The notes under the pieces are model-generated. The model had not been told where the DNA came from. It searched no databases and saw only the letters and a list, made by a program, of their open reading frames with translations. A program made the position numbers and the translations under genes. 64,000 nt of DNA from Hormiphora californensis (Eukaryota; Ctenophora; Tentaculata; Cydippida; Pleurobrachiidae): assembly GCA_020137815.1 (NCBI GenBank), contig CM035359.1:3299561-3363560 (forward strand). Direction: 5' to 3'. Shown in pieces: positions 33,543-45,400 of the stretch. How positions within the stretch are numbered: the stretch's first letter is position 1; every line of letters starts with the position of its first letter.

Positions 33543-34597
33543 TTAACGTTGGCTAGGTGGATAGGCCACTAGGTGAGGCTGCTGTACGGGATAGGCTGGA
33601 GGTGGAACTGGATAGGCAACTTGGGCTGGAGATGGATACTGGGCTTGGGGAGGAGGAGGTGGGGCTGGGTAGGCAACTTGGGCTGGTGGTGGGTACTGAG
33701 CTTGAGTAGGTGGGGCTGGGTAGGCAACTTGGGCCGGTGGTGGTGGGTATTGAGCTGTAGGATATACGGCAGGTTGCTGAAGGGTAGCTGCATTCTGTGC
33801 CGTCATCTGAACATTAACACTGTTGTTATTTTGTGCGACGCGGACTGTTCCACGGCGTTTCTTGCAACAGCAACTCTTGGTGCAGTAACAAATGCAGATA
33901 CAGCAACACACTATTAGCAACACTGAAACTCCCCCAATGACGCAAACGGCGAGAGCGACGTTTGCGAAAAAATCAGAATATTCCTCCAAATCAACGCAGT
34001 AAGCTTCACCAGTATACCAATCATGGGTACATGTTGTAGAACTCCAGCAGTAGACAGCTGACTGTGTACCTCCGTACAAGTTGGAGCTATAACAAGACGC
34101 ATCATTGTCCCGCCAATCCCCTTCAACGCAGTAGTAATACTCCTGGTCACAATCTATATAGCTGCCATCGTAGTTCTTGCATTTAGAGTTGTAGCAGTAG
34201 TCACCCTGCCCACCAATTACTGATCGAATAGTTGGGTTGCGCCAATTTGATTCTGTCGAGTGCGCCGCGTCAGTGCGCTCAGATGGAGTCGGCGGCTCAG
34301 AATACTCCTCCAAATCAACACAGGAAGCTTCACCAGTATACCAGTTATGGGTACATGTGGAGCCCCACCAGCAGTAGACAGCAGTAGACAGTGTGTACCT
34401 CCGTACAAGTCGGAGCTATAACAAGACGCATTATTGTCCCACCAATCCCCTTCAACGCAGTAGTTATACTCCTGGTGACAATATATATAGCTTCCATCGT
34501 AGTTCTTGCATTTAGTGTTGTAACAGTAGTCACCCAGCACAACGACTTGTCCAGTCAGGACGATCAGTACAAAGAGGGCCGGTAGGATTTGGCTCAT
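33543..34597 (-). CDS. Cys-rich single-pass membrane protein, copy A, with doubled ectodomain and a frameshift
   Basis: Reading from 34597: signal peptide, ectodomain (GDYCYNTKCKNYDGSY...CVEGDWWDNNASCYSSDL), then an indel in a repeated AGCAGTAGACAGCAGTAGACAG stretch near 34375-34390 shifts the frame. In the other frame the protein continues as a linker (SERTDAAHSTESNW), a second full ectodomain, one transmembrane helix, a CCC-rich juxtamembrane segment and a Pro/Tyr/Gln tail ending at 33543. It therefore looks like an internal ectodomain duplication whose first half is now out of frame. Without the indel it would be a two-ectodomain receptor-like protein. The linker derives from a short repeat containing TCTGAGCGCACTG. 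No family name is assigned. Confidence 0.65.
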
Positions 34598-34879
34598 ATT
34601 AGCTATACTAGAGATAGTGAGTGTAAGCTTTTTCTCAACAAATTCTATTCAAGTGCAAGAGATGTGTTGTGTCAGTGAGACTCGCTCAGCTTGGATAATT
34701 TAATGTTTGTTAGAATGCTAGATGGTCTCCATAGCAACTCTAAATCTGCTTCCTTTGATAGCCTTAGGGTGTCACTTTCATCTAGATCGATCGGAGCGAG
34801 CTGCGAGAGCTGGGAAAGAGACCAGGCCAGGGTGGTCTTAAAATAGTCCTATTTTTAATGTGAAAAAAGATAGCTACCT

Positions 34880-34945
34880 TTCTACTGTATGGCGGCGCCA
34901 TACTCCATTTGACAGTGCGCTCAGATGGGGTCGGCGGGGCCAGAC
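34880..34945. mobile_element. Short MITE, CTGTATGGCGGCGCCATAC end
   Basis: One copy of a 65-75 bp family with imperfect TIRs CTGTATGGCG... / ...CCATCTGAGCGCACTGTC. Other copies are near 26966-27015 (fragment), 45225-45290, 53571-53637 and 54265-54312 (fragment). Confidence 0.75.
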
Positions 34946-35534
34946 AGTCTTTCTATCGTTTTAATTTTTAGGCTGCAATGAAAACATTTTCCCACCGGTT
35001 TTTCTTGGTTCCCAACGGTCCTCTCTAGGTCGTACAACCGATGGTTTAGCTGGCTGCTGGGCGCTCTGGTCGAGGTTGGACGTCCCTCAGGAGCACCGTG
35101 TTGACCAATTGGCAACATCTTTGGCTCATTGGAAAGAGGACATTGAGATCTTTCAAATGAGCTCTAGAACGTCGTCTAGACGGGTTTCGGCCAATGCGGC
35201 CATGAGACGGAATTGATATTGGTGAACAACATCAAATTTTAATTTTAATTTTGCCGTAGGTGTGTGCTACTGCTGACCCTTGGGTTACAGGAAGGAGGAA
35301 GTACAAGAGAACAGCTATGACAATTCGAAAAGTTATAAAATTGGAGGCTCAATATTTTCCTACATGTGTTTCGCATTTAAAACTACTAAAAAGGTTTTAA
35401 TACGATAAAAGTCTATCTACAAATGTCTAAGAGATGATCTACAACTTGTCCTCTGGTACTGCAGTATTCTCCAGGGTTGCCTTGTTCGACCCTGTATCAC
35501 CGCTCCCCTGTGAGCTTGAACAATATTCCATGGT

Positions 35535-36227
35535 TTAACGTTGGCTAGGTGGATAGGCCACTAGGTGAGGCTGCTGTACGGGATATGCTGGTGGTGGAAC
35601 TGGATAGGCAACTTGGGCTGGAGGTGGATACTGGGATTGGGGAGGAGGTGGTGGGGCTGGGTAGGCAACTTGGGCTGGTGGTGGTGGGTGCTGAGCAGTT
35701 GGATATACGGCAGGTTGCTGAACGGCAGCTGAATTCTGTGCCGTCATCTGAACATTAACACTGTTGTTGTTTTGTGCGATGACCGTTCCACGGCGTTTCT
35801 TGCAACAGCAACTCTTAGTGCAGTAACAAATACAAACACAGCAACACACAATCAGCAACACAGACACTCCCCCAATGACGCAAACGGCGAGAGCGACGTT
35901 TGCGAAAAAATCAGAATATTCCTCAGAATCAAAATATTCCTCCAAATCAACACAGGAAGCTTCACCAGTATACCAGTCATAGGAACATGTTGCTGTAGAG
36001 CTCCAGCAGTAGACAGCGGACTGTGTTCCTCCGTACCAGTTGGAGCTATAACAAGACGCATCATTGTCCCACCAGTCCCCTTCAACGCAGTAGTAATACT
36101 CCTGGTCACAATCTATATAGCTGTCATCGTAGTTCTTGCATTTAGTGTTGTAGCAGTAGTCACCCAGCACAACGACTTGTCCAGTCAGGACGATCAGTAC
36201 AAAGAGGGCCGGTAGGATTTGACTCAT
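35535..36227 (-). CDS. Cys-rich single-pass membrane protein with Pro-rich cytoplasmic tail, copy B
   Basis: An intronless 230-residue protein. Signal peptide about 1-22 (ALFVLIVLTGQVVVLG). The Cys/Tyr-rich ectodomain has about ten cysteines (DYCYNTKCKNY, YYYCVEGDW, ASCYSSNWYGGTQSAVYCW, CSYDWYTGEASCVDLEE). A transmembrane helix at about 112-135 (FFANVALAVCVIGGVSVLLI) continues into CCCVCICYCTKSCCCKKRR, a cysteine cluster suited to palmitoylation. The tail to 230 is rich in YP/PPPP/Q (QVAYPAPPPPP) and may bind WW or SH3 domains. The layout resembles Shisa/CYYR-like and other small TM adaptors, but the cysteine spacing does not let me assign one. Confidence 0.8.
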   Translation of the reverse strand: MSQILPALFVLIVLTGQVVVLGDYCYNTKCKNYDDSYIDCDQEYYYCVEGDWWDNDASCYSSNWYGGTQSAVYCWSSTATCSYDWYTGEASCVDLEEYFDSEEYSDFFANVALAVCVIGGVSVLLIVCCCVCICYCTKSCCCKKRRGTVIAQNNNSVNVQMTAQNSAAVQQPAVYPTAQHPPPPAQVAYPAPPPPPQSQYPPPAQVAYPVPPPAYPVQQPHLVAYPPSQR

Positions 36228-36735
36228 ATTAGATATACTAGAGATAGTGAGTGTAAGCTTTTTCTCAACAAATTCTATTCAAGTGCAAGAGATGTGTTGT
36301 GTCAGTGAGACTCGCTCAGCTTGGATAATTTAATGTTTGTTAGAATGCTAGATGGTCTCCATAGCAACTCTAAATCTGCTTCCTTTGATAGCTTTTAGGG
36401 TGTCACTTTCATCTAGATCGATCGGAGCGAGAGCTGGGAAAGAGACCAGGGTCGTATTTTTAAAGTGAAAAAACGATAGCTATCGTTTTAATTTTTAGGC
36501 TGTATTGAAAACATTTTCCCATCGGTTTTTCTTGGTTCCCTCTAGGTCGTACAACCGGTGGTTTAGCTGGGCGCTCTGGTCGAGGTTGAACGTCCCTCGG
36601 AAGCACCGTGTTGACCAATTGGCAACATCTTTGGCTCATTGGAAAGAGGACATGGAGATCTTTCAAATGAGCTCTATCTAGAACGTCGTCTAGACGGGTT
36701 TCGGCCAATGCGGGCATGAGACGGAATTTCTATTG

Positions 36736-37013
36736 GTGTTTCTATTGATGTTCAGCACGCATGCTTGCAAATACAGCGAATAATATATGTACTCCAATCT
36801 GCTTCAGATTGAGAGATAAGGATATGTGATCCGTAAAGCCTACTCACAGGAGGGTGCGAAGATACTTTTATAGAGCTAAATACATCACCCGAGTATCCGA
36901 TAATGGATATAGCAATGATCATCCTTATCGTAGTCCCGTAAATAGGAAGATGAACTAATCAAATAACACCACAAGCCACTACGCGATACCAACCACCGAG
37001 ATTGTAGTTTAAA
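36736..37013. other. Intergenic, nothing supported
   Basis: No exon, RNA or repeat recognised between the tandem duplication and the foldback element. Confidence 0.4.
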
Positions 37014-37017
37014 TTAA

Positions 37018-39155
37018 CCCTTTGACGGCGAGAAGGATTGGCTCGATAGAATTGTCTAATTTTTCGTTTATAAGTAGATGTTATCAACACAAAACGCCTC
37101 GAAAAGGAAATTTGTAATTCCGACATGTAGTTTTTGCTGGGCCCACTGTAGCATATATGATACTATCGCCCGTAAGGGAATTCTAGTAACAAATCTAAAT
37201 TGTACAAGTTTGTGGGTGTTATGGCATAAATTCATGCTTTCATGAGGTTTGTAGCTACAAGTTCTACATTCGTGAACGGTTTTTACCAGGAAAAGAACCC
37301 AAATTAGAGATTTGTATCATATATGATACTATCGTCCAAAGGGTAAATTCTCCTAAAACATACATAATTCGGGCTAGAAAAGGAGCTAAGAGACAAATGG
37401 GGGCACTAAAATGTGTAGAATCATCGCATTAGTGGGGGTAGAGCACATATTTAGGTCGCTATCTGGACCCCTAATTGAGATAATTGCATAATTAGCTAAT
37501 TATCTGTCCCGCGTGTGCTAATTATTCATGAAACTTTGCTCTGGGAAGGAGTTATGAGACAAATGGGGGCACTAAAATGTGTAGAATCATTACATTAGTG
37601 GGGGTAGAGCACATATTTAGGTCGCTATCTGGATCCATAATTGAGATAATTGGATAATTAGCTAATTAGTTGCCCTGGAGCGCTAATAAATGAGACTTTG
37701 TGGAGTATCCAAGACAAGTAGGGGCACTAAAATGTGTAAAATCATCGCCTTAGTGGAGGTAGAGCACATAGCTGAGTTTCTATTCCAACTCCTAAATGAG
37801 ATAATTGGATAATTAGCTAATTGACGGTTGCACACCGTCCACTTTTCACCAAATCCCGTGGTTTCTAGGTAATCCTGAGCTCTTTTGTTCAATCTAAGGA
37901 TCTTCTGACATCCCCTAATATCCCTAAACCCCTATAACCGTGTGTCCAAACAATAAATATGGGAAACTGTAGTACATTAGAGGTTGAACGTGTTGTAGGA
38001 GCAATAGGATATACAAATTCTATAGGATTGTAGTTGGATCTTGGATGTATGAGAGGTCTAGGATGGAGCAAGAGGGTTCTAAAGAGCTGAAGGCAGTGTC
38101 TAGGGTTGTATCGAGTGCTATAATATTGTGTAAAACGAGTCATAGGTGATACAAATGGGGTTAGGGGTTGTCAGAAGATCCTTAGATTGAGCAAAAGAGC
38201 TCAGGATTACCTAGAAACCACGGGATTTGGTGAAAAGTGGACGGTGTGCAACCGTCAATTAGCTAATTATCCAATTATCTCAATTAGGAGTGGGAATAGA
38301 AACTCAGCTATGTGCTCTACCCCCGCTAAGGCGATGATTTTACACATTTTAGTGCCCTCACTTGTCTTGTATACTCCGCCTAGTCTCATTTATTAGCGCT
38401 CCAGGGCAACTAATTAGCTAATTATCCAATTATCTCAATTATGGATTCAGATAGCGACCTAAATATGTGCTCTACCCCCACTAATTTGATGATTCTACAC
38501 ATTTTAGTGCCCCCATTTGTCTCATAACTCCTTCCCAGAGCAAAGTTTCATGAATAATTAGCATGCGCGGGACAGATAATTAGCTAATTATCAAATTATC
38601 TCAATTAGGGATCCAGATAGCGACCTAAATATGTGCTCTACCCCCACTAATGCGATGATTCTACACATTTTAGTGCCCTGATTTGTCTCTTAGCTCCTTT
38701 TCTAGCCCGAATTATGTATGTTTTAGGAAAATTTATGCCATAGCACCCACAAACTTGTACAATTTAGATTTGTTACTAGAATTCCCTTACGGGCGATAGT
38801 ATCATATATGATACGGCGCCTTAAATGTTAATAACTCATTCAATTTTCAATATTTTTTGATGCGGCTTTTTGCATTCGGTCGGTTATGACGAGCACTTTT
38901 ATTCCTTCAAAGGATTAGTTGTGCCCCCAAAAACCAAAAAAATGAGAAATGTTTTTAAAAAAAGGCCGAAATTAGCCTCCTTAGAAGGGCTATAAAATTT
39001 TTTTCTTGATTTTCTGAGCTGATCTGGACGTGGTTTTAGGTTCATAATCCCTGAAACTAGTTTGTGACAAAATATGGGCCACCTAGATAAAACATAAGGA
39101 CTTCCAGGCCGCCTAGAATAGACTGTAGCATATATGCTCTGTCGCCGTCAAAGGG
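37018..39155. mobile_element. 2.1-kb piggyBac-type foldback element
   Basis: Termini CCCTTTGACGGCGA and TCGCCGTCAAAGGG with perfect TTAA duplications (37014-37017, 39156-39159). Inside, two arms of 0.7-0.85 kb (about 37150-38000 and 38150-38815) form a long palindrome. Each arm holds three ~165-bp tandem units sharing GGGCACTAAAATGTGTA and GAGATAATT(G)ATAATTAGC. The motif CATATATGATACTATCG occurs four times. No transposase frame; the small ORFs on both arms are mirror images of each other. Confidence 0.92.
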
Positions 39156-40520
39156 TTAAGGCCTAGCGGCCTCCTAATCGCATTAACAAATACACAAATA
39201 ATGACAGCTGCTCGACAACCACTCGGCACATATCTCCCCCTATAGCAACCTACATGACACTGTTTTCGTAAGCCCCGCAACAGTTGAGTACCACTTCTAC
39301 TACTCCTCCTCGCACCAGTCCACATGGTACGCAAACCACTGTGTACCACCGCGAGTGACCCAGACACAATTGGCACTCCGGCCGGTGACCTAGTCACAAT
39401 TGGAACACCGCCAGTGATCCAGTCGCAATTGGAACCCCGCCAATGACCCAGTCGAAATTAGCACCCTCGCCAGTGACCCAGTCACAATTGGCACCCCTGT
39501 CACACATGACACATTAGACAAACTATTATCCCCCTAGCAACCTACATGACACTGTTTCTGAAGACCAGCAACTACTACTCCTACTACTCCTCCTCACACC
39601 AGCTCACATGGTATGCAAAACATTGTATACTACCGCCATTGACCCGGTCACCGCCAGTGACCCGGTCATGTTTGGCACCCCCGCCAGTGACCTAGTCACA
39701 ATTGGCACCCCCGCCAGTGACCTAGTCACAATTGGCAACCTAACCTCGCATGGCAAAATGTAGCCTAAACAATTGCAATCCCCCCGCCAAAATCTATGAT
39801 CTGAAGAGTATTCACGAATACGAGGGGGAAATACTTATGGTGTTAATATGATCGATAAGAGCCCGTGACCACCGGGCAGGTCGAGGTCAACAGGACCAAC
39901 TACGGCCAGATAACTCTGGAGACATTAGAAAACGCAAAGTGCCTCCTCTGGAAGCTGATACTTAGCAAATGCTTGCCAGTTTGAATCGATTTAAAGCTAC
40001 CGCTATTGGAAAATAGTCGCCGGACTCCCAGGCCGTAGGCAGATCTGTCATACTAAGGGTACCGACCCAAAGCCTGAGATGTGTAAGATACGTTGCCAGC
40101 GACACCGTAGTCCGCTACAGTGAACCATCGTTACATCGTATCCGGCAACCCACCTACTTCTACAGTTGCTTGCAACAGTAGTAACCAGAGACCAGTCACT
40201 CGGACAGGTGAATTCCGCCACTGTCCATGTAATAGACGGGCGTCGACTTCCTTCGTATGCAATACCTTTCTCGCGGTGCCAAACAGGGCAGGGGGGAACT
40301 CAGCGGGCAGCAAGGAGGGGGGAGTAAGATCCCCTATCCCCTCTGCGCGGCCTGCTGGACGAACCCAGGCTCGACCTGGAGAACACCGACACGTGACCTT
40401 TTGTGTGGGGACATGTGGCGAGAGGTGAATTCCTAGGGGCAGGCTGTCTCGTCTTACAGGACAGCTAAGTGGGTCGGAATGTTGGGAGGTGCTAAACAAA
40501 CACACACACACACGCATGCT
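39156..40520. repeat. Intergenic with a ~290-bp tandem duplication and 29-bp minisatellite
   Basis: 39230-39500 and 39520-39745 are diverged copies (CCTACATGACACTGTTT, CTACTCCTCCTC). Each ends in several copies of GCCAGTGACCCAGTCACAAT. From 39750 to 40520 no gene or element is recognised; a frame at 40120-40428 has no similarity and is not called. Confidence 0.75.
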
Positions 40521-40534
40521 TGAGACCCATTGTC

Positions 40535-41178
40535 TAGAATCATCTGCAATCTGCATTGTCTAGAATCACCCATTGTCTAGAATCACCTACATTGTCTAGA
40601 ATCGCCCATTGTCTAGAATCACCCATTGTCTAGAATCACTCATTGTCTAGAATCACCTACATTGTCTAGAGCCACCCATTGTCTAGAATCACCCATTGTC
40701 TAGAATCACCCATTGTCTAGAATCACCCATTGTCTAGAATCACCCATTGTCTAGAATCACCCATTGTCTAGAATCACCCATTGTCTAGAATCACCCATTG
40801 TCTAGAATCACCTACATTGTCTAGAATCACCCATTGTCTAGAATCACCCATTGTCTAGAATCACTCATTGTCTAGAATCACCCATTGTCTAGAATCACCC
40901 ATTGTCTAGAATCACCCATTGTCTAGAGTCACCCATTGTCTAGAATCACCCATTGTCTAGAATTACCCATTATCTAGAGTCACCCATTGTCTAGAATCAC
41001 CTACATTGTCTAGAATCACCCATTGTCTAGAATCACCCATTGTCTAGAATCACCCATTGTCTAGAATCACCTATTGTCTAGAATCACCTACATTGTCTAG
41101 AATCACCCATTGTCTAGAATCACCCATTGTCTAGAGTCACCCATTGTCTAGAATCACCCATTGTCTAGAATCACCTAT
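40535..41178. repeat. 17-bp minisatellite (CATTGTCTAGAATCACC)n, about 36 copies
   Basis: Units of 17 bp with a 20-bp variant (CTACATTGTCTAGAATCACC) recurring about every 6-10 units. Little divergence. Confidence 0.96.
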
Positions 41179-41726
41179 AACATTGTATCACGTAGAGTCC
41201 TACTATAACATGTGTCTGGTTTAGTATGGGAACAACTATTCTTTTTTTGTAACTGTAATCTCCCACTTAGACTATAATTACTCGACTATTTAAGTACTCA
41301 AGCCCCTAACTTTCCGCCATCATTTCAGCTCTCTGCTCTGTATAGATACACGCTAACTCCCTCTCCATGTTTCATGCTACTACTATAACAGCACATAGAA
41401 ATTACGGAAGTAAATGTGCCCGGCCGCCACACACATTTCTCTCGCCCTACGGTGTGTTTGTGCTGAAGTGTTCACCAGAAAATGAGAAACCCGATCCTTT
41501 GCATATTTTGTATGCAGTTTTTGTGGCTCAATATGTTCCGCAGTTCCATTGGAACTTCCAACGTACAATTTGTCATGCATATACTATGTGACGTGTTTTA
41601 TAATAGCTGTTGAACGTCCACACGGCAGATTTATATTGCCTTTATGTCGGGCCCTAGTAATCCGCTGACCGTGGTTACTACGGATCTAATCTAGCTGTTT
41701 TTGGTACACCTTATGTTGTCTTCATT

Positions 41727-42361
41727 TTGGTGACATAGACACCTGGCGCGACCCCCGCACACAGGTGTCCGCTCCGCCCCCTAAAAAAATCATGTCTTTC
41801 AAGGCTTTTTGCACGCGATCCACTGGACCGATTTGCATCCGGTTTGTCGCAAAAGACTACAAATTGATTCTAATATACTGGAAAATACCCGAGAAGTTTG
41901 TCGGTCAACAGGAAGTGGGTCAAAATTGACACTGAAGTCAAATCTATAATCTGGCTTCTGAGCCTTTTTGCACCACTCCCAGGCGGTTTAGACTGAGTCT
42001 AACGATATTGGGAGATAGGTTGAGGCCTTGTGAGTACTGGAAAATACCTGGAATCAAATTCTGATGCTAATTGCATCAACATATCTCCCAATATCTTCTA
42101 AATCGCATGGGCGTAGTGCAGAAACTCTCGGAAGCCAGATTATAGATTTGACTTCAGTGTCAATTTTGACCCACTTCCTGTTGACAGGTAAAATTCTCGG
42201 GTATTTTACAGTATATTAGGATCAATTTGTAGTCTTTTGCGACAAACCGGATGCAAATCGGTCTAGTGGATCGCGTGCAACATCCCTCAAAAGAAACGAC
42301 CCTTTTTGGGGCGGAGCGGGCACCTGTGTGCGGGGGTCGCGCCAGGTGTCTATGTCACCAA
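41727..42361. mobile_element. 635-bp MITE, TTGGTGACATAGACACC TIRs, 9-bp TSD
   Basis: TIRs of at least 40 bp beginning TTGGTGACATAGACACCTGG. A perfect 9-bp duplication GTCTTCATT lies at 41718-41726 and 42362-42370. The inner parts are also palindromic (GACACTGAAGTCAAATCTAT occurs in both orientations). A 9-bp TSD suggests a Mutator-like origin. It lies 80 bp upstream of the SDR start codon. Confidence 0.93.
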
Positions 42362-42443
42362 GTCTTCATTCAGTTTAGAGGTACCTTGATCAACCATCTT
42401 TCCGTGTGCTCCAAGGGGTTAGAACATAACAAGTCTAGGTAGA

Positions 42444-45400
42444 ATGGCACATAGCACACTAGGCTTTTGGGTGGACTACCTTGTGTTCCACTTTGAGTTC
42501 CTGTTGAACATTGTTCGTGAGCTGCTCTATGAACTGAGGATAGTGCGACGCCCTAGGAAAGACCTTAAAAACAACCATATCCTAATCACAGGTTTAATGC
42601 TCCTTCATAAAACAAACTGTACTCCACTATTGCTCCTTCATAAAACTAGCCAATAATTTCTAAAATAACTCAGGTACAGGATTGGGGATTGGTAACCTGT
42701 TGTTGCACAAACTAGCACGAGATGGAAACACTATCCACTGCGTCGATATAAACGCTTCATTGAACCAACAAATTGAACAAGAGTTCAGGTACTTCCCACC
42801 GGCTTGTCCCTGATGTCCCAGCTGACCTTACACGACCCCAATTAACCCAATTAATCTTATAACGAACCCCTCTTATACAGTACCCGAGAAGACTGTAAGG
42901 TATTCACCTATGTGTGTGATGTTAGTAACCCCGAGGCTGTGAACCGAATGAGTGAAGAGGTCAGAAGAAACATTGGGGGTAAGTTGATCGATCATTGATC
43001 TACCGAACACAGAGCGCGGTAAAATACAGTGTAAGCCACAAAGCTGGGCTAATCAAAGCAGATTTTCACAATTCAAAAACTGGTCAATCCTGTCACAGGC
43101 CAATGCTCTGACCACAGTTCTCGCGCGCTCCGAGAATGGGTCAGGCCAATGCTCTGACAGGGTCAATCCCTTTTACCACTTGGTGCTAGTAGGCCTCATT
43201 ATTGATTATTACCCCAGTCCCTATAAACAACCAACCAATTCCCCCTCCTAATTAGATGATAAGCACCTGGAGTATGTGATTAACAATGCAGGAATCATAC
43301 ACGGGAAAAGTTTTCAGGACACCCCGATCGGAAAATACGTCACCGTCATGGGAGTCAACGGACTGGGTCCAATGCATGTTACCAAGGTAACCAAGGGTAA
43401 CAGGGTGGGTACAATTTATGTTACCAAGGTAACATAAAGGTAACCAAGAGAAAATCAGTATTTTGAGTCGGAGAATCTTTATTTTTCTTTGATTTTCCTT
43501 TCAGTTCATAGAGCAACTATAATATATATTTCGGGCTCCGTAATCTGCTGCCTATATTATAGATGTCCCCCTCACTATCAGGCTTTCTACTCGGAGATGC
43601 TGGAGAAGGGAGGTCACATAACCAACGTGGCCTCTATTGCAGGACTCGGACCAGCCCCTGGAATGGTCGATTATGCTGCATCCAAACATGCTGTCGTTGG
43701 ATTCTCTCGGGGTAATTTTTAAATTTTTAGGACAGCTGCAAAAGATTTTAACTGCACTACTAGTTTCTACAGAGTTCTGCCCTCCAAGTTCCAACCCATA
43801 AAATTCAGGCTCCTCCAGCTCCCCAGCTCCCTCCCAGCTTACTCGACACACTAACTCGTCCCACCCCTAACTCAACCCCCCTCAACCTTCCCCCACCCCT
43901 AAGTCAACCCGCCCCACCCTCCTCCCACCCCTAACTCAACCCACCTCCACCCCACCCCTAACTCAACCCACCTCCACCCTCCTCCCACCTCTAACTCAAC
44001 CCGCTTCCACCCCACCCCTTGGATCCATCGCATCCTATTCTCGCTCCGCGAATAATAGGATGCCGGCCCGTTGAGAGCAAGAACTCACGTGCGCGCGATA
44101 TAAAGCACGTTTTCAGCAGATCGCGCGTGATAGACCGTTTTTGGAGACCTTTTTAGCTGACCTAGCACTACTCAAAGGTCAATTATGGCCTCATTTCGCA
44201 TCGTGATGAATCGGCGGGTATTTTCCCATACTCACAAGGCCATGACGATTCACCCAGTACCCGCAGATTGTCTCAGGACCGAGTAGGAGCTTGCAGCCAG
44301 GTCTTTAAAGAATTGCTCATGTTTAGCGTCAATTTTGACCCACTATTCCTCAAATGCTGATACTCGCGGGTATTTTCCGTAAAACTAGAGACAATTAGCT
44401 GCCAGGAGCAACAAACGAGATGCAAATCGGTTCAGTAGTTCCTTGCAGCCAGGTCTTTGAAAAAGTTTGCTCTAAAATCAATAACGCGCCGGAGGCCTAG
44501 ATGTGAGATCGATCTCGGTCGCTGCGCGACCTCGATCTCACTCAGGCATCAATGTGGCCAACCCCACCCCTAACTCAACCCACCCCACCCTCCTTCCACC
44601 CCTAACTCAACCCGCCACACCCTCCTTCCACCCCTAACTCAATTACCCGCCTCCACCCTCCTCCCACCCCTAACTCAACCCGCCTCCACCCTCCTCCCAC
44701 CCCTAAGTCAACCCGCCCCACCCTCCTCCCAGCACTAACTCAACCCGCCTCCACCCTCCTCCCACCCCTAACTCAACCCGCGCCTCTACCACCCTCCTCC
44801 CACCCCTAACTCAACCCGCCTCCACCCTCCTCCCACTCCTAACTCAACCTCCACCCCAGCGCTACACTACGAGCTGGATAGTCAGGGGTTGCAGGATAGA
44901 GTGAAGGTGACCCTTATCATGCCTCATCTCATGAACACCGGAATGTTTAATGGATGTACTGTCAAACTGAACCGGTTCTGGCCGGCAATTGACCCGGAAT
45001 ACGCAGCAAATACAGTGAGTTACTGGGCTGACAAATTGGTGATGCCATCACCTCTCTTCGCGGGCTTCGCGGGCTTCGTTTTCGCGCGCTACGCGCGCGA
45101 GTTGTAAGGGTGACTGCGTCACCAAGCTGACAAAGGGAATGATAGGGAACGACAGCTGTTATGTAGTAAATAATAAACTATAAATATTCGCGAGAATATA
45201 GATGTCTGAAAAGCTGTCTGGCGCCGCGACCCATCTGAGAATCATCTGAGAATCAAATGGGGTATGGCGCCGCCATACAGCTGAAAAGGGACTTCATCTG
45301 GTAATTACCACTTATTATTACAGATAATTAGTGCTATCGAGGAAGAAAGGGAGGAAATGGTGATCCCCAAACACACTGAGAAGTTCTTTATCTTCCAGGT

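Larger units (their letters stand above)
33283..36735 (-). repeat. Tandem duplication carrying the Cys-rich membrane protein gene
   Basis: Unit A about 33283-35225 and unit B about 35280-36735 match from GGAAGGAGGAAGTACAAGAG at the left to TAGAACGTCGTCTAGACGGG at the right, including the conserved 5' flank (CTCAACAAATTCTATTCAAG). Confidence 0.88.

Noticed and set aside
37683-38396. Two similar ~69-codon frames (RAQDYLETTGFGEKW)
   Set aside because: They are mirror images on the two arms of the foldback element, so an effect of the palindrome. The pair at 45596-46301 has the same cause.
40120-40556. Opposed frames of 102 and 141 codons
   Set aside because: No recognisable domain and no splice or codon evidence.
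43855-44859. SDR intron 5 minisatellite as another splice-site array
   Set aside because: Units repeat the pyrimidine tract but all except one lack the AG, so it was not counted as a junction array.
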